Assembly (NCBI RefSeq): GCF_013113835.1
Contig: NZ_VTYQ01000004.1
Location: 248,001 to 312,000, forward strand
Length of the DNA stretch: 64,000 nt
Source: Vibrio sp. RE88
GTDB lineage: Bacteria; Pseudomonadota; Gammaproteobacteria; Enterobacterales; Vibrionaceae
Reading direction: 5' to 3'
Below, piece by piece: positions 46,181-56,867 of the stretch. Below the pieces are notes generated by a model. The model did no database searches. It was not told the origin of the DNA and saw nothing but the letters and a program-made list of their open reading frames with translations. The stretch's first letter is position 1. Each line of letters opens with the position of its first letter. A program made the position numbers and the translations under genes.

Positions 46181-47254
46181 TTATGCGTGTTGCGCTCTTA
46201 GTTTGTATTTCTGTTTCATCTTTAGGGCGACATTAACCAAAGCAATCAGTACAGGGACTTCAATCAGTGGGCCAATAACACCAGCAAATGCTTGGTCTGA
46301 ATTCAGGCCAAATACCGCAATCGATACTGCAATCGCCAGCTCAAAGTTGTTGCCTGTAGCGGTAAAGGCAATCGAGGCGTTTTTATCATATTCGATGCCC
46401 ATTTTCTTACCAATGAAGAAACTGACAAAGAACATCAGGACAAAATAGATTGCCAGTGGAATAGCGACACGAACCACGTCCATCGGCAGCTCCAGAATCA
46501 TCTCCCCCTTTAAACTGAACATCAGTACAATCGTCGCCAGTAGGGCAATCAGAGTGATAGGTGAAATGCGAGGAATAAACACTTCGTTGTACCATTGTTC
46601 GCCTTTAGCCGCGACTAACCATTTACGGCTGAGGTAACCTGCTAGAAATGGAATGCCAAGGTAAATCATCACGCTTTCTGCAATATCCAGCATTGAAATA
46701 TCCACTTCAAAACCTTGGTAGCCAAATACTGGGGGCAGTACAGAGATAAACAGCCAAGCCATGAAGCTATAGGTTACGATCTGGAAAGCGCTGTTTAATG
46801 CAACCAGAGCGGCACCGTATTCTTTGTTACCGCCACCAATATCATTCCAGACTAAAACCATCGCAATACAACGGGCCAAACCAATCAGAATGATGCCAAC
46901 CATATAGCCTGGGTGATCACCAAGAAACGTCAGTGCCAGAACGAACATCAGAATAGGGCCGATAACCCAGTTCATGACCAATGATAATGTGATGGCTTTC
47001 TTATCCTGACGAACTTTACCCAATAGGCTGTAATTCACCTTCGCTAAAGGCGGATACATCATCAGTATCAGGCCAATGGCTAGAGGAATATTGGTGCTGC
47101 CAACAGACATGGCTTCATTCCAATCGGCTACCTGAGGGAATAGGGCGCCTATGGCGACCCCAACGGCCATGGCAACAAAGATCCACACGGTAAGGTAGCG
47201 ATCAAGGAAGCTCATGTTGTTTGCGGCGTTGTTTACTGCAGTTTCAGTTTTCAT
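46181..47254 (-). CDS. acr3: ACR3-family arsenite efflux transporter
   Basis: 357 residues with ten membrane segments. [20 protein letters not shown] opens the first segment; [20 protein letters not shown] holds the conserved cysteine of ACR3; and [18 protein letters not shown] the conserved glutamate region. It extrudes As(III) using the proton gradient. The gene is 88 bases downstream of arsR on the same strand with an operator-like repeat between them. No arsenate reductase gene is visible in the window. Confidence 0.92.
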   Translation of the reverse strand: MKTETAVNNAANNMSFLDRYLTVWIFVAMAVGVAIGALFPQVADWNEAMSVGSTNIPLAIGLILMMYPPLAKVNYSLLGKVRQDKKAITLSLVMNWVIGPILMFVLALTFLGDHPGYMVGIILIGLARCIAMVLVWNDIGGGNKEYGAALVALNSAFQIVTYSFMAWLFISVLPPVFGYQGFEVDISMLDIAESVMIYLGIPFLAGYLSRKWLVAAKGEQWYNEVFIPRISPITLIALLATIVLMFSLKGEMILELPMDVVRVAIPLAIYFVLMFFVSFFIGKKMGIEYDKNASIAFTATGNNFELAIAVSIAVFGLNSDQAFAGVIGPLIEVPVLIALVNVALKMKQKYKLRAQHA

Positions 47255-47271
47255 TGTGTTTCTCTCTTTCG

Positions 47272-47293
47272 TTTATCGTCGAAAGGCGATTAA
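47272..47293. promoter_or_regulatory. ArsR operator-like repeat upstream of acr3
   Basis: TTTATCG-N8-CGATTAA, six of seven positions symmetrical, with spacer TCGAAAGG. It shares ATCGTCGAA and the spacing with the perfect repeat upstream of arsR. Confidence 0.6.
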
Positions 47294-47342
47294 TGAAGGT
47301 GTAAAAAATCTGAGTAGTAGCGTTACATACTCAGATGTCAGT

Positions 47343-47684
47343 TCAGTTAAAAATGGTATTAAATGCTTGGCTAAACTCGGAAATGGCTTCTCGGTTAACC
47401 TTGTAGCAAACCTTAGGTGGGTTTGGTTCCGCGATGATGAACTCAGCCTGCTTTAGGATACGCAAGTGCTCAGACACTGTTGACTGAGCAAGGCCTAACT
47501 GGGACACCAAATCACTGTTCAGACAGCCGCCAAGGTTATCCAATGTCACCAAAATCTTAAGAATTCTGACTCGGGCTGGGTGTGAAAGCGCTTTTGCCTT
47601 TAAAGCGAAGGCCGTTTCTAATGCGATTTCAGCGTCTGTCGTCGAGAACGCCTGCTGGTTTGCGAGGCTACATTGGTTTGTCAT
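47343..47684 (-). CDS. arsR: ArsR-family arsenic-responsive repressor
   Basis: 113 residues. The winged helix is LSHPARVRILKILVTL, then CLNSDLVSQLGLAQSTVSEH and LRILKQAEFI. Cysteines are Cys5, Cys54 and Cys93; the E. coli style ELCVCDL metal motif in the recognition region is absent, so arsenic would be sensed by a different cysteine set. As a family member it should repress until As(III) binds. It is the first gene of an arsR-acr3 unit with an operator upstream of each gene. Confidence 0.9.
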   Translation of the reverse strand: MTNQCSLANQQAFSTTDAEIALETAFALKAKALSHPARVRILKILVTLDNLGGCLNSDLVSQLGLAQSTVSEHLRILKQAEFIIAEPNPPKVCYKVNREAISEFSQAFNTIFN

Positions 47685-47696
47685 GATATGTCTATT

Positions 47697-47728
47697 TATA
47701 GTTAATCGTCGAATTGCGATTAACTATA
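47697..47728. promoter_or_regulatory. ArsR operator upstream of arsR: perfect 12-base inverted repeat
   Basis: TATAGTTAATCG and CGATTAACTATA flank an eight-base spacer (TCGAATTG). The repeat lies 13 bases upstream of the arsR ATG. Its core recurs upstream of acr3. Confidence 0.75.
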
Positions 47729-47851
47729 CGCCTGCGATTTTATCGGCGCAACTAAAAAGTACAAATAGAAGAAAATGTGCATGGTTTTATATATAAAACA
47801 TAGCTTTGAAGTATAGTTTTATTAGGTTTAATAGAAATAAGTAGCCTGAGT

Positions 47852-50611
47852 ATGCGAATTGTTCTGCTCTTCATTGCCGTTGTTATTTCTGGCTGTGCCT
47901 CTTTTCCTCATGACCCACCGATTGAGGAGGACAGTGGTTGGATTGAAGGGACACTGGATAACGGGTTGAAATATCACATATATCCCGTTTCCGGTGCCTC
48001 TGTTTCTATTCGTTTGTTTGTGCGAGTTGGATCATCACAAGAAACGGATCAGCAACGAGGCTATGCACATTTTCTTGAGCACATGGCGTTTAATGGCAGC
48101 CGTCATTTCTCTTCAAATGAAATGGTCAGCCTGTTTGAACAAGCGGGGCTCACTTTTGGTGCCGATATCAATGCCTATACGGCCTACTATGAGACAGTCT
48201 ATCAACTCGATCTTCCCGACAATACACAGTTAAACAATGCGCTGTTATGGATGCGAGATATTGGCGATGGCTTAACAATCGCCTCAGCAGAAGTTAAAAA
48301 AGAGAAAGGGGTCATACAGGGCGAAATACGTCGGACACGACCAGAGCACAAAAGCCTGGCCGATAAATATTATGATTATTTGCTAGAAGGAACTGCTCTA
48401 GAAAATTTGGACCCGGTTGGTGATGCATTGTCGGTTAAAAACGCGACTCCGGAGTCTATTTCTGCCTTTTATCAAAAGTGGTATCACCCAGAAAATGCTG
48501 AGTTGATCATCACAGGGAATATCGATACGACAACGATTGAAGCTCTGATCGAATCGCAATTTTCCTCTTGGAAAGGCCGCGACGGTATGAGTAAAACCCG
48601 CATCGACTATGTACCCATCGAATTGAGTGATTTAGCCGATGAAATTGGAGAGTATGAAGCGCCAAGCATCACTTTTATGACTCAGCGAGGCAAAACTGCG
48701 ATTACAACGCAAGGCGAGCTGATGGAAAGCTGGTTGGATGAAGTCGCATTGCATCTGATTAATCAGCGTATGGAGCGTACATACAGTGATGCAGCGATTC
48801 CACTGCATGACCTGTATATCTCAAATTACTACATTAACTACCGTCGCTATGGAATCTTGTCGGCTTCATTTCCTGCTGCTGAGCGTGTTGATGCGCAAGG
48901 GCTATTTCTTGGCACACTTGCGTCAATGCGAGATTACGGTGTCACTCAGGAGGAAGTGGATGTTTCACTTGCCTACTATCAGCAGTTGCTCAACGATGTG
49001 GACTACCACTGGCGACACAAAGAAGCGCTGGATTTTGCTGAATCTAAGGTAATGAGTTTGTCTTTGCAGCAACCGATACAATCGCGTGAAGATTATCGAC
49101 AAAGCTTAGAACGTTTTTTGAATCTGGCGACGCTCAAAGCGGTTAACGAACAGTTGCACGACTTGTTATCGGCGACGTACTCGGTCGTTATCGGTGTTGA
49201 ACAAGGTGACTCTATTGCCGCGTGGCAGGCGAAGATACCTGAAATCCGAGCGCAATATGCGAAACCGGGCACGCAACCGATGATATTGTCGGTGGCAGAA
49301 AGCGAGCTGGCGGAGCCTAGTCAAAGTGGTGCGATTTTATCACAGGAAAGCAATGAGTTAGGGTTTGAGGTCTGGACTTTGTCAAATGGCATTGAAGTCT
49401 GGTTTCAGCAAGATCCGAACGCTGGTGATTGGGTAAACGTCGTTTATGGTAGTCAGGGAGGAAAAGCGGCCCTTGACCCTTCACTTTACCCAGCCGTTGA
49501 ACTCACTATACCTGTCATCAGCCGCAGCGGGCTAGGGGAATTCTCTGGACCTCAATTGGACACATTCTTGCAGCGCAACAGCATTGAGGTTTACCCATTT
49601 ATTAGCTTCAGCCATCACGGTGTGGAAGTGGGTGTACCCAAAAACAAACTGCAGCAAGGCTTCAAAGTGTTGTTTAACTTAGCCAGTGATGTGAATGTCG
49701 AACCTCGCCACCTTAAAACGGTAAAACAAGAGTATCAACAAGAACTCAAGACCTACCTTTCAACGCCATTAGGTCAATGGAATCAGGCCATTAATCACAA
49801 CAGTTATTTGCCGTCGAGCCGACACTATATGTCCTCCGCTTCTGGGTATCAGTCTGTCTCTGAAGTCCAAATTCGCTCCGTACACGAAGAACTGTTCGGT
49901 AAGTTCCGTGGTAATAAGGTCGTGATCATAGCGGACTTGGAGCCTAATGAACTCGATGACGTTTTGCGCCAATATCTAGCTTCCATCAATCTTGAAACGG
50001 CTCTGCCGATAGACTTCGAAGTTGACTACAATAAGAACGCTCAACATGAGATTGATCTTGATATTTACAATGAACAGAACAGTTTCTACCTGATTAGGCT
50101 TACTAACCCTTCTGCCTCTCAATCAAGTTTTCGCACAGCCTACATTGACGATATGATTCAACGAATATTGTCGAAGCGTCTAACGGCGTATGTTCGTGAA
50201 GAGCTGGGGTTGGACTATGCGCCAGAAGCGTACTCTGCTCAACAAGATCAGGAGCCAGTTACCGATTGGTTTGTTGAAGCGCAAGTAGCCCCACAGGACA
50301 TTGAGCGCATCGAGCAGGCCATTGATAAAGTACTAAATGACCTGCTGACGGATGTTAAGCAGTCAGATGTTGACGCAGCTGCACGTCAGCTAGCCGTGGC
50401 ACTTCAAGCATTGGAAAATCAACCTGTGGATCGCACTTGGTTCTATGCTCGTTATTTGGTGCATGACTATGGCGTCGAGTCGTTACTGGATGCAGAAACG
50501 ATGACGGAATCCATCACACTGGAGGAAGTGCAGAGACGATTAGGTGAGGCATTTGGTCATAAGGTGATAAGAAGCAAGTACACCCTGACACCTAAGCCAG
50601 AAAAGAGATAA
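47852..50611 (+). CDS. M16-family zinc metallopeptidase, lipoprotein
   Basis: 919 residues, the size of two fused M16 halves. A short signal with lipobox ISGC at Cys15 predicts membrane anchoring. The inverted zinc motif HFLEH (YAHFLEHMAFNG, residues 73-77) and the downstream Glu in EKGVIQGEIR complete the active site in the first half. The second half (from about residue 500) lacks the motif, as usual for the structural half. The family degrades peptides in the periplasm. Monocistronic, divergent from arsR. Confidence 0.92.
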   Translation: MRIVLLFIAVVISGCASFPHDPPIEEDSGWIEGTLDNGLKYHIYPVSGASVSIRLFVRVGSSQETDQQRGYAHFLEHMAFNGSRHFSSNEMVSLFEQAGLTFGADINAYTAYYETVYQLDLPDNTQLNNALLWMRDIGDGLTIASAEVKKEKGVIQGEIRRTRPEHKSLADKYYDYLLEGTALENLDPVGDALSVKNATPESISAFYQKWYHPENAELIITGNIDTTTIEALIESQFSSWKGRDGMSKTRIDYVPIELSDLADEIGEYEAPSITFMTQRGKTAITTQGELMESWLDEVALHLINQRMERTYSDAAIPLHDLYISNYYINYRRYGILSASFPAAERVDAQGLFLGTLASMRDYGVTQEEVDVSLAYYQQLLNDVDYHWRHKEALDFAESKVMSLSLQQPIQSREDYRQSLERFLNLATLKAVNEQLHDLLSATYSVVIGVEQGDSIAAWQAKIPEIRAQYAKPGTQPMILSVAESELAEPSQSGAILSQESNELGFEVWTLSNGIEVWFQQDPNAGDWVNVVYGSQGGKAALDPSLYPAVELTIPVISRSGLGEFSGPQLDTFLQRNSIEVYPFISFSHHGVEVGVPKNKLQQGFKVLFNLASDVNVEPRHLKTVKQEYQQELKTYLSTPLGQWNQAINHNSYLPSSRHYMSSASGYQSVSEVQIRSVHEELFGKFRGNKVVIIADLEPNELDDVLRQYLASINLETALPIDFEVDYNKNAQHEIDLDIYNEQNSFYLIRLTNPSASQSSFRTAYIDDMIQRILSKRLTAYVREELGLDYAPEAYSAQQDQEPVTDWFVEAQVAPQDIERIEQAIDKVLNDLLTDVKQSDVDAAARQLAVALQALENQPVDRTWFYARYLVHDYGVESLLDAETMTESITLEEVQRRLGEAFGHKVIRSKYTLTPKPEKR

Positions 50612-50620
50612 AAATACTAG

Positions 50621-50640
50621 AAGCCTGAGGTATCAGGCTT
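50621..50640. terminator. Hairpin at the convergent ends of the M16 and response-regulator genes
   Basis: AAGCCTGA-GGTA-TCAGGCTT, eight pairs; it overlaps the minus-strand stop codon. The T run is short on both sides. Confidence 0.6.
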
Positions 50641-51334
50641 CTTCCGCTTGGTTTTCTTCTAGGTGAACCTGTATTGGGTGATCGTCAATGATTGAGCTGA
50701 GCTCTCTTAACCTTTTCACTAAACGGTTATCGAGAAGAGTCCCTGCTTTTAACAGACAGCCCCCATTATTCGCGAAGATATCGCCGACCAGAATCATACC
50801 CGATTGTAGCTCATACAAGTTTTGCAGAGTGGTGATTTGGCTGGCATCTGGGAGCGGCTTCGCCTGTGCGTCTGTTTCATCGCCACTGTTCAGTTCAGTA
50901 TCGACGTCATTGTATAAGTGCTGCTGATACAACTCAGTGTGACCAGTGACAGCTTGCTCTATTTGTTCGCGAGCATCTTTCACCGTGATTGGTTTAGGCA
51001 AAAAGGCGTCAATCTCAAAGCGCATACAAGTAGAAATAGTTTCTGTGTCTGACAGGGCGGTAACCGCGATAACGCTTGTTTCGGGTACTGCTTTGGTTTG
51101 TCCCATGCGCACGGACTTAATCAGCTCCAGGCCATTAATGTGAGGCATATTGATGTCTGTAATAATTAAATCAATATGATTATGTTCAATCTTCTCTATC
51201 GCGCTTCGACCATCTGGTGCACTCAGGATGTTTTCATAGCCACTTTTGAACAACATGCCTATTAACGCTTTGCGAGACAAGTTGTTGTCTTCCACAACCA
51301 GAATCGTAAATTTGCTAGGTTCGAATGTTGCCAT
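50633..51334 (-). CDS. Response regulator with unusual short C-terminal domain (paralogue A)
   Basis: 233 residues from the ATG at 51334, which has AAGGAGAG. The receiver is intact (ILVVEDNNLSRKALIGML, phospho-acceptor Asp in [18 protein letters not shown], Lys in FLPKPITV). After a charged linker there is an output segment with LQSGMILVGDIFANNGGCLL followed by KAGTLLDNRLVKRLREL, a pattern like the regulatory segment that precedes HD-GYP domains (DUF3391-like), but no HD-GYP follows. It is a paralogue of the next gene and downstream of a hybrid kinase. Confidence 0.88.
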   Translation of the reverse strand: MATFEPSKFTILVVEDNNLSRKALIGMLFKSGYENILSAPDGRSAIEKIEHNHIDLIITDINMPHINGLELIKSVRMGQTKAVPETSVIAVTALSDTETISTCMRFEIDAFLPKPITVKDAREQIEQAVTGHTELYQQHLYNDVDTELNSGDETDAQAKPLPDASQITTLQNLYELQSGMILVGDIFANNGGCLLKAGTLLDNRLVKRLRELSSIIDDHPIQVHLEENQAEEA

Positions 51335-51565
51335 AAAGCTCTCCTTCATAACGAGATTAAGCTGAGAATAGTGTTGTCTAACAATAGAATAGCAAATATC
51401 GAACCAATTATTGTTTTTGGATGATGATTAAGTGATTGTTATTTTAAATCAATGTCTTATGGTTTTATTGTGCAGCGTTTTCGTTACTAGAAAGTTGTCA
51501 TTTTTCTCTCAGAGTTGGAAACATTTTCAAGTTCTCATTTTGATTCTCAATTTTAGAAAACATGC

Positions 51566-52273
51566 CTAGACAGCCATTTGAGTCTTATCTTCTCGTACGA
51601 CAATACTATTTGTGTCGACAATTTTACTCAGTTCAAACAAACGCAAAATTAGCTTTTTATTGAGTATGGTTCCTGCTCTGAGTAAACAGCCCCCTGATAT
51701 CGCGTTGATGTCGTAAACCAGAGTCATTCCTTCTTTGAGCTCAGAAAGCTGAGATAGCTCGTGCACACGACTATCAATTGAGCGAATGCGTTTGGTGTCG
51801 TCAGGCTCGCTCTCCTGGGGAGCTAAATCAATACTGGTATTCACATCGTTATAAAAGTGTTGTTGGTACAGACATTTGGGCTCAGTAATCGCGCTCTGGA
51901 TTTTTTCTTTGGCCGATTTGATGTTAATCGGTTTTACGAGGAACGCGTCGACTTCTAATGTCATGCAAGCGGAAATTGTCGCGGTATCGGAAAGAGTCGT
52001 CACCGCTATGATCCTTGTGTCACAGGCAATTTCAGCTTCTTCTGTTCTAATGGTTTTGATGAGCTCCAGCCCGTTGATGTTAGGCATGTTAATGTCGGTG
52101 ATGATCAAATCTATTTTGTTTTCAGCGCATTTTGTCAGGGCTTCCATACCATCTTTCGCGCAAAGCAAATTTTCGTAACCACCTCTCACTAGCATTCCGA
52201 CGAGTGCTTGGCGGGAGAATTTGTGATCTTCTACGACTAAAATCGTAAAATTGGTCGGGTCATAGTTACTCAT
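51566..52273 (-). CDS. Response regulator with unusual short C-terminal domain (paralogue B)
   Basis: 235 residues. Receiver intact ([45 protein letters not shown]). The output segment [20 protein letters not shown] followed by [17 protein letters not shown] matches paralogue A. Both share an [20 protein letters not shown] linker block, so the pair arose by duplication. The start overlaps the end of the hybrid kinase by 8 bases, so kinase and regulator B are translationally coupled. A gap of 231 bases separates it from paralogue A. Confidence 0.9.
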   Translation of the reverse strand: MSNYDPTNFTILVVEDHKFSRQALVGMLVRGGYENLLCAKDGMEALTKCAENKIDLIITDINMPNINGLELIKTIRTEEAEIACDTRIIAVTTLSDTATISACMTLEVDAFLVKPINIKSAKEKIQSAITEPKCLYQQHFYNDVNTSIDLAPQESEPDDTKRIRSIDSRVHELSQLSELKEGMTLVYDINAISGGCLLRAGTILNKKLILRLFELSKIVDTNSIVVREDKTQMAV

Positions 52274-55200
52274 ATATTACTTCCGTGTCTTCGATAATTG
52301 AGTGCTCAACAAGGTAGCTGTGTAAGCGTTTTAGTTCTACTTTGGCGCTGCTTAGTGTGTCAGACAGTTCTGGCCAGTTTTTCAGGTGTGCTGTGTTTTG
52401 CAGCGCTTCAAATTTGTCCGCGAGATCTTCAGCCCCCGCTGATCGAGCTGCACCCTTAGCCGCATGCGCGATCTGTTGGAGCTCACCATCACTTTTATCG
52501 GTAAGAGCAAGCTCTACTTTTTCAATGTCTTCGTTAACCGATTCCCAATACCCTTCAAGCAAAGGTGCCACGATAGACAATTCTCTTGTGCCTAAAATCT
52601 GTTCGAGCGTGGACATGCAGATCGGATCTTGCAGAGGCTCCTCTGCTGGTACTTCAACGTCTTCGGGTTCTGAGATAGGCTCTGTTGTCGTTTTTTCTTC
52701 CAAAGGAATAGGGGAGAGCTGCATCCATTTTTCGATCGATTGATCGAGGGTTTTGAGTTCCACGGGTTTGGTCAAATAGTCATCCATCCCTGAGGCGATA
52801 CATTGCTCAGAGGCTTCAACCATGGCATTGGCGGTAATCGCAACGATGGGAGTGTGGCCTAAGTGTTTATTTTTCCTTTCGATGTCTCTGATTTGTTTCG
52901 CAAGCTCATACCCATCCATGACGGGCATGTGGCAGTCGGTGAGGATCAAATCAAACGAACCTTTTTTCCATTTGTGCAAGGCTTCCTGACCATGGACTGC
53001 CATTTCACATTGATAGCCCAAGTGATTCAATTGCCTCTGTATTACGTCACGGTTAGTGGGTTGGTCATCGACTACCAAGATTAATCCTGCTTTGCTTTCA
53101 CGAACGCCTTGATTTGACTCACCCTCGATAGGTTTTATGTTTTTCTCGCAACTGATAAGCCCGCGCATGACGCCTATTGCGGTGGTCAGTTCACTGGGCT
53201 TGAAAGGGCTACATGGCATCACATAATAGTTGGGCTTTTTCAGGCCAGACTCAATGCTAGGGTCTCGAGAGAGAAAGATGAATTTTTGCTCTTCAAGCAG
53301 TGCGGATTTGAACTGGGAAAGCGGCTTTTCGTCATAGTGGTGATATAAATCAGGGCCAACAATAATTAGGTCGATCGTTGCGCCAGCGTTGCTCGCGTAA
53401 TCCAGCACAGAAATGGCTCTTTGCATGTTAGCCACACAGTTGGTTTTACAGCGGAAGTTAGCCAAGTTGATATCGCAGAAAGTTGAAATGTTCTGGTCAT
53501 TAGTGACGAACAGAATTCTGGAGCCGTTAACGTAGTTGGGGGTTGGATCTTGAGGTGCTTCTTCCACCTCAATGAAAGGAAGCTCGACGGAGAAGCGACT
53601 GCCTACGCCAAAGCGGCTATCGACATGAATATCGCCCCCCATCATTTCAAGCAAAGAGCGAGTGATGGAGAGCCCTAAACCTGTCCCGCCATAAAGTCTG
53701 GTGGTACTGGTATCCGCTTGGCTGAATGCTTTGAACAGCTTTTCAGTTTGCTCTTCGGTCATGCCGATACCATTATCTTCAATGATGATCTCGACATAGG
53801 GAGCGATGTCGTGTTGGTTTAATGTGGCAGAAACCCACACTTTGCCTTTCATCTCATCGGTGCTGTCTGTGAATTTGACCGCATTACCGACGAGATTCAA
53901 TAACACTTGGCTGAGCCTGACACTGTCACTCATTATGACTTTAGGCAGGCTAGCATCATAAGTTAAATAGAGCTCGATGCCTTTGTTGTTGGCTTGCAAG
54001 CAGAGTACATCTAATGTTCTTTCGATAAGCTTTTGTAGTTCAACGGGGACACTTTCCAGCGACATTTGACCGGCTTCAATTTTTGAAAAGTCTAAGATGT
54101 CGTTAATGATGTGCAGTAAGGTAAGGGCAGAGTCTTTGATGGTTGTCACCATGCTTTTCTGTTCACCATTGAGCTCCGACTCGCTGAGAAGGCTCAACAT
54201 ACCGACCACGCCATTCATTGGTGTCCGTATTTCATGGCTCATATTGGCCAAGAACATGGACTTCGCTTCACTGGCTGCTAAGGCGATTTCACTTTCATGC
54301 CTTAAGTTCGCTTGGGCATTTTTTTCTTTGGTGACATCGATGTTGATACCGCCCATACCAATAGGCGTTGTGCCATCTTGATCGAAGAACACGTCAGCCG
54401 CGGCTTTTATCCAGCGGATGTTGCCATCTGGTAGGTTGATTCGAAATTCAGAATTAAACTGCGTGAGCTGTTCTCGAGCCTTGTTGAGTGATTCTTCAGC
54501 GTCAAAAAGATCTTCCTCTAGGACACATTTCTGCCACATCTCATAATTATTGCCACAGTCTGAGCGCTCAATACCGTATATTTCAAACATACGGTCGTCC
54601 CATGACACTTCATTGGTGCTAAAGTCCCAACTCCAGATACCAATGCCGCCTGCTTGGGTGGCCAAGTTCAGACTTCGTACGACTTCTTCAAGCTCACTTT
54701 GGCTCCTTCTCAGCTCGTTCTGAGCGATTTGTTCTTTGCTGATATCGCGTAAGGTTAAGACAATGTATTTTTGCGTTTTCATCGTGATGTATCGGACAGA
54801 GCCGAGTAGGCTCAACACATCGTTGGTTCGGCTGACCTTGATGACTTCGTCCAGTGCGACTTCTTGATACATTTCAACACTTGAGAGCTTGTCTTCAATA
54901 TTATTTTCTTTAAAGTCGTAAAGGAGTGAGGTCAGGTCCAATCCAAGTAAGTCAGTTTTGCTGTGCTCAAAAAGAGAAAGTGCCGAGTCATTAACGTCGA
55001 GAACCTTCAATTCGGCGTTGAGAAGCAGCATATTGTCGACGGCCTGCTCAAACATGACCCCCATTTGCACTTCTTGCTCATTAATACGCTGATTTTGGTT
55101 GGAGACTAACTGTTGAAGTTTTTGGTTAGACGTTTTCAGCTCTTGGCGAACCTGCTTCATTTGGTTGATGTCGGCCTGACTGAGTATAAGATAATGGTTG

Positions 55201-55577
55201 CCGCCACCTTGCTTCTTCATGGCTTCTAAGTTGATGCGCAGCCAGCCTTTTTTGGTTTCTTGATTGACACAAATTTCTGAGGTGTGTGAAATGGCCTCGT
55301 GAACGGCACTGTGCAGTTCAGCAATATGATCATCGTTAAGATAGTGCGAATAGAACTCGATGATGTTGCGGCCAATCACTTGATTGGATGGAAGACCATA
55401 GTATTTAAGGAAAGCAGGGTTAGCGTAGAAAATGGCGTTGGAACCGACTTGTCCATCGAATATCACCATGCCGTGAGACAATAAGTCTAAGACACTGGTT
55501 TTTATACTGTCATCTTGCTGAGGTGTTGTCTTCTTTGATTGTTTGTCTGCCAGTAGTGACGTAAACGGGTTCTTCAT
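52266..55577 (-). CDS. Soluble hybrid sensor kinase: PAS-PAS-PAS-HisKA-HATPase-REC-HPt
   Basis: About 1103 residues without membrane segments. Order: PAS1 (about 25-140), coiled coil, PAS2 (about 175-290), PAS3 with PAC (about 305-425), HisKA with [20 protein letters not shown], HATPase with N box [13 protein letters not shown] and [12 protein letters not shown], a degenerate receiver-like region (about 690-810, no DD pair), a true receiver with [18 protein letters not shown], and a C-terminal HPt with [14 protein letters not shown]. It senses through PAS domains in the cytoplasm. It is the first gene of an operon with two response regulators. Confidence 0.92.
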   Translation of the reverse strand: MKNPFTSLLADKQSKKTTPQQDDSIKTSVLDLLSHGMVIFDGQVGSNAIFYANPAFLKYYGLPSNQVIGRNIIEFYSHYLNDDHIAELHSAVHEAISHTSEICVNQETKKGWLRINLEAMKKQGGGNHYLILSQADINQMKQVRQELKTSNQKLQQLVSNQNQRINEQEVQMGVMFEQAVDNMLLLNAELKVLDVNDSALSLFEHSKTDLLGLDLTSLLYDFKENNIEDKLSSVEMYQEVALDEVIKVSRTNDVLSLLGSVRYITMKTQKYIVLTLRDISKEQIAQNELRRSQSELEEVVRSLNLATQAGGIGIWSWDFSTNEVSWDDRMFEIYGIERSDCGNNYEMWQKCVLEEDLFDAEESLNKAREQLTQFNSEFRINLPDGNIRWIKAAADVFFDQDGTTPIGMGGINIDVTKEKNAQANLRHESEIALAASEAKSMFLANMSHEIRTPMNGVVGMLSLLSESELNGEQKSMVTTIKDSALTLLHIINDILDFSKIEAGQMSLESVPVELQKLIERTLDVLCLQANNKGIELYLTYDASLPKVIMSDSVRLSQVLLNLVGNAVKFTDSTDEMKGKVWVSATLNQHDIAPYVEIIIEDNGIGMTEEQTEKLFKAFSQADTSTTRLYGGTGLGLSITRSLLEMMGGDIHVDSRFGVGSRFSVELPFIEVEEAPQDPTPNYVNGSRILFVTNDQNISTFCDINLANFRCKTNCVANMQRAISVLDYASNAGATIDLIIVGPDLYHHYDEKPLSQFKSALLEEQKFIFLSRDPSIESGLKKPNYYVMPCSPFKPSELTTAIGVMRGLISCEKNIKPIEGESNQGVRESKAGLILVVDDQPTNRDVIQRQLNHLGYQCEMAVHGQEALHKWKKGSFDLILTDCHMPVMDGYELAKQIRDIERKNKHLGHTPIVAITANAMVEASEQCIASGMDDYLTKPVELKTLDQSIEKWMQLSPIPLEEKTTTEPISEPEDVEVPAEEPLQDPICMSTLEQILGTRELSIVAPLLEGYWESVNEDIEKVELALTDKSDGELQQIAHAAKGAARSAGAEDLADKFEALQNTAHLKNWPELSDTLSSAKVELKRLHSYLVEHSIIEDTEVIYE

Positions 55578-55697
55578 AGGCGCCAACCTTGATGTATCTC
55601 GTGTTACTGTCTCTCCATTTTGGTCTGGAGATGTTTATTATGAAATCATACACATAATAATAGAACTAACTGACGCTTTTTGTAGGGTTATATACAA

Positions 55698-55721
55698 AAA
55701 CTCCCTCTAAAGAGGGAGTTT
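55698..55721 (-). terminator. Intrinsic terminator after the CDF gene
   Basis: AAACTCCCTCT/AGAGGGAGTTT stem with a two-base gap; the minus strand continues with a T run. Confidence 0.82.
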
Positions 55722-55744
55722 ACGGTGTACAAACAACTGTTTGA

Positions 55745-56638
55745 TTAGCTGGCAATATTCAAATTAAGCCTTAAATCCAGTGGTAGCTTAGCCAGCTTAC
55801 TTTTCAAAATACGACGAGTTCGTTCGAGATCGGCCACGGCCACCTGCTTTCCGGTGGAATGAACATCTAGATTTACTCTAAGTTCACGACCTACCTTAGT
55901 GACGGCGGTAAGCTCGATGTGTTGTTTCACTTCTTGATCCAATGCTAGGACTTCCTGATCAACGACATCGCAAATTTCATCACTCGGCGACATCATCAGC
56001 AACTCTCTAACGGCTTCTTTCAGCATGTCAAAAGGTACTTTTATGAAGTAAAACGACATAAGGATCATCATCATAGGGTCGGCATAGACAGAATATTCAG
56101 CCAACGGTGATAGGGCGACGCCCCACGCCACAATAAAGCCTAATGTGACCGCAACACTGAGTAGGGTATCCATCTGCCATTGCTTGGCTTCCGCTTCGAT
56201 CAAGCCAGAGGAAAAGCGCTTTGATTTACGGGCGATGTACCACCAAGCGTAACCACAGCCCAATACGTTGACCACTCCAAATAACGTTGCGATTGACGCA
56301 TCTACCTCACGTCCACCGTTGAAGACGGCAATAATGGCAGAATAGAGTGAGTAGCCGACTACCGCGAGAATAACCGTGCCTTTAATGGCAATGACGACTG
56401 GCTCAAGTACGGCTTTACCAAATGGGAAATGGTTTTTTGAAGGGCTTTGAATGTATTTAGAAGCGGCGAGCGACAATAAAGTTAGCAGCAGGCTGATCGA
56501 TGAATAAACACCGTCAAAAACAATAACCAGTGATCCAACAAGCATCCCGAGTACCAATCCGCCGCCCGCAAAGCCAGAAGCCAAAAGGGCTGAGAAAATC
56601 AGTATTCGTTTTTCATTTAAGCTTGTCCTGTCACACAT
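55745..56638 (-). CDS. Cation diffusion facilitator-type transporter
   Basis: 297 residues, about six membrane segments (from residue 12) and a C-terminal cytoplasmic metal-sensing domain (VVDQEVLALDQEVKQHIEL). LVGSLVIVFDGVYSSISLLL and FPFGKAVLEPVV mark the CDF fold; the usual HxxxD zinc motifs are only partly kept, with Asp in FDGVYS and in QMDTLLS. Substrate could be zinc, manganese or iron. AGAGA precedes the start. A terminator follows. Confidence 0.82.
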   Translation of the reverse strand: MCDRTSLNEKRILIFSALLASGFAGGGLVLGMLVGSLVIVFDGVYSSISLLLTLLSLAASKYIQSPSKNHFPFGKAVLEPVVIAIKGTVILAVVGYSLYSAIIAVFNGGREVDASIATLFGVVNVLGCGYAWWYIARKSKRFSSGLIEAEAKQWQMDTLLSVAVTLGFIVAWGVALSPLAEYSVYADPMMMILMSFYFIKVPFDMLKEAVRELLMMSPSDEICDVVDQEVLALDQEVKQHIELTAVTKVGRELRVNLDVHSTGKQVAVADLERTRRILKSKLAKLPLDLRLNLNIAS

Positions 56639-56867
56639 AGAGTATTCTCTTCGCTATACATACTCTTATTCTTCTCACACTGAGCGTATTTGACAAACTT
56701 GATCTGTGTTAAAAATAGACGAAAATAGTGGCGTGTTACACTTTGTCTTTTAAAATCAATAAAATGGGTTGTTATTTTGGTGTCATTAAAGTTGACACTG
56801 ACTGTCGTGTTGTAAAGCTGAAAGGAGTATAGTGCCACCGTAGCCCGAGAAAACGATGGCGAAACAG

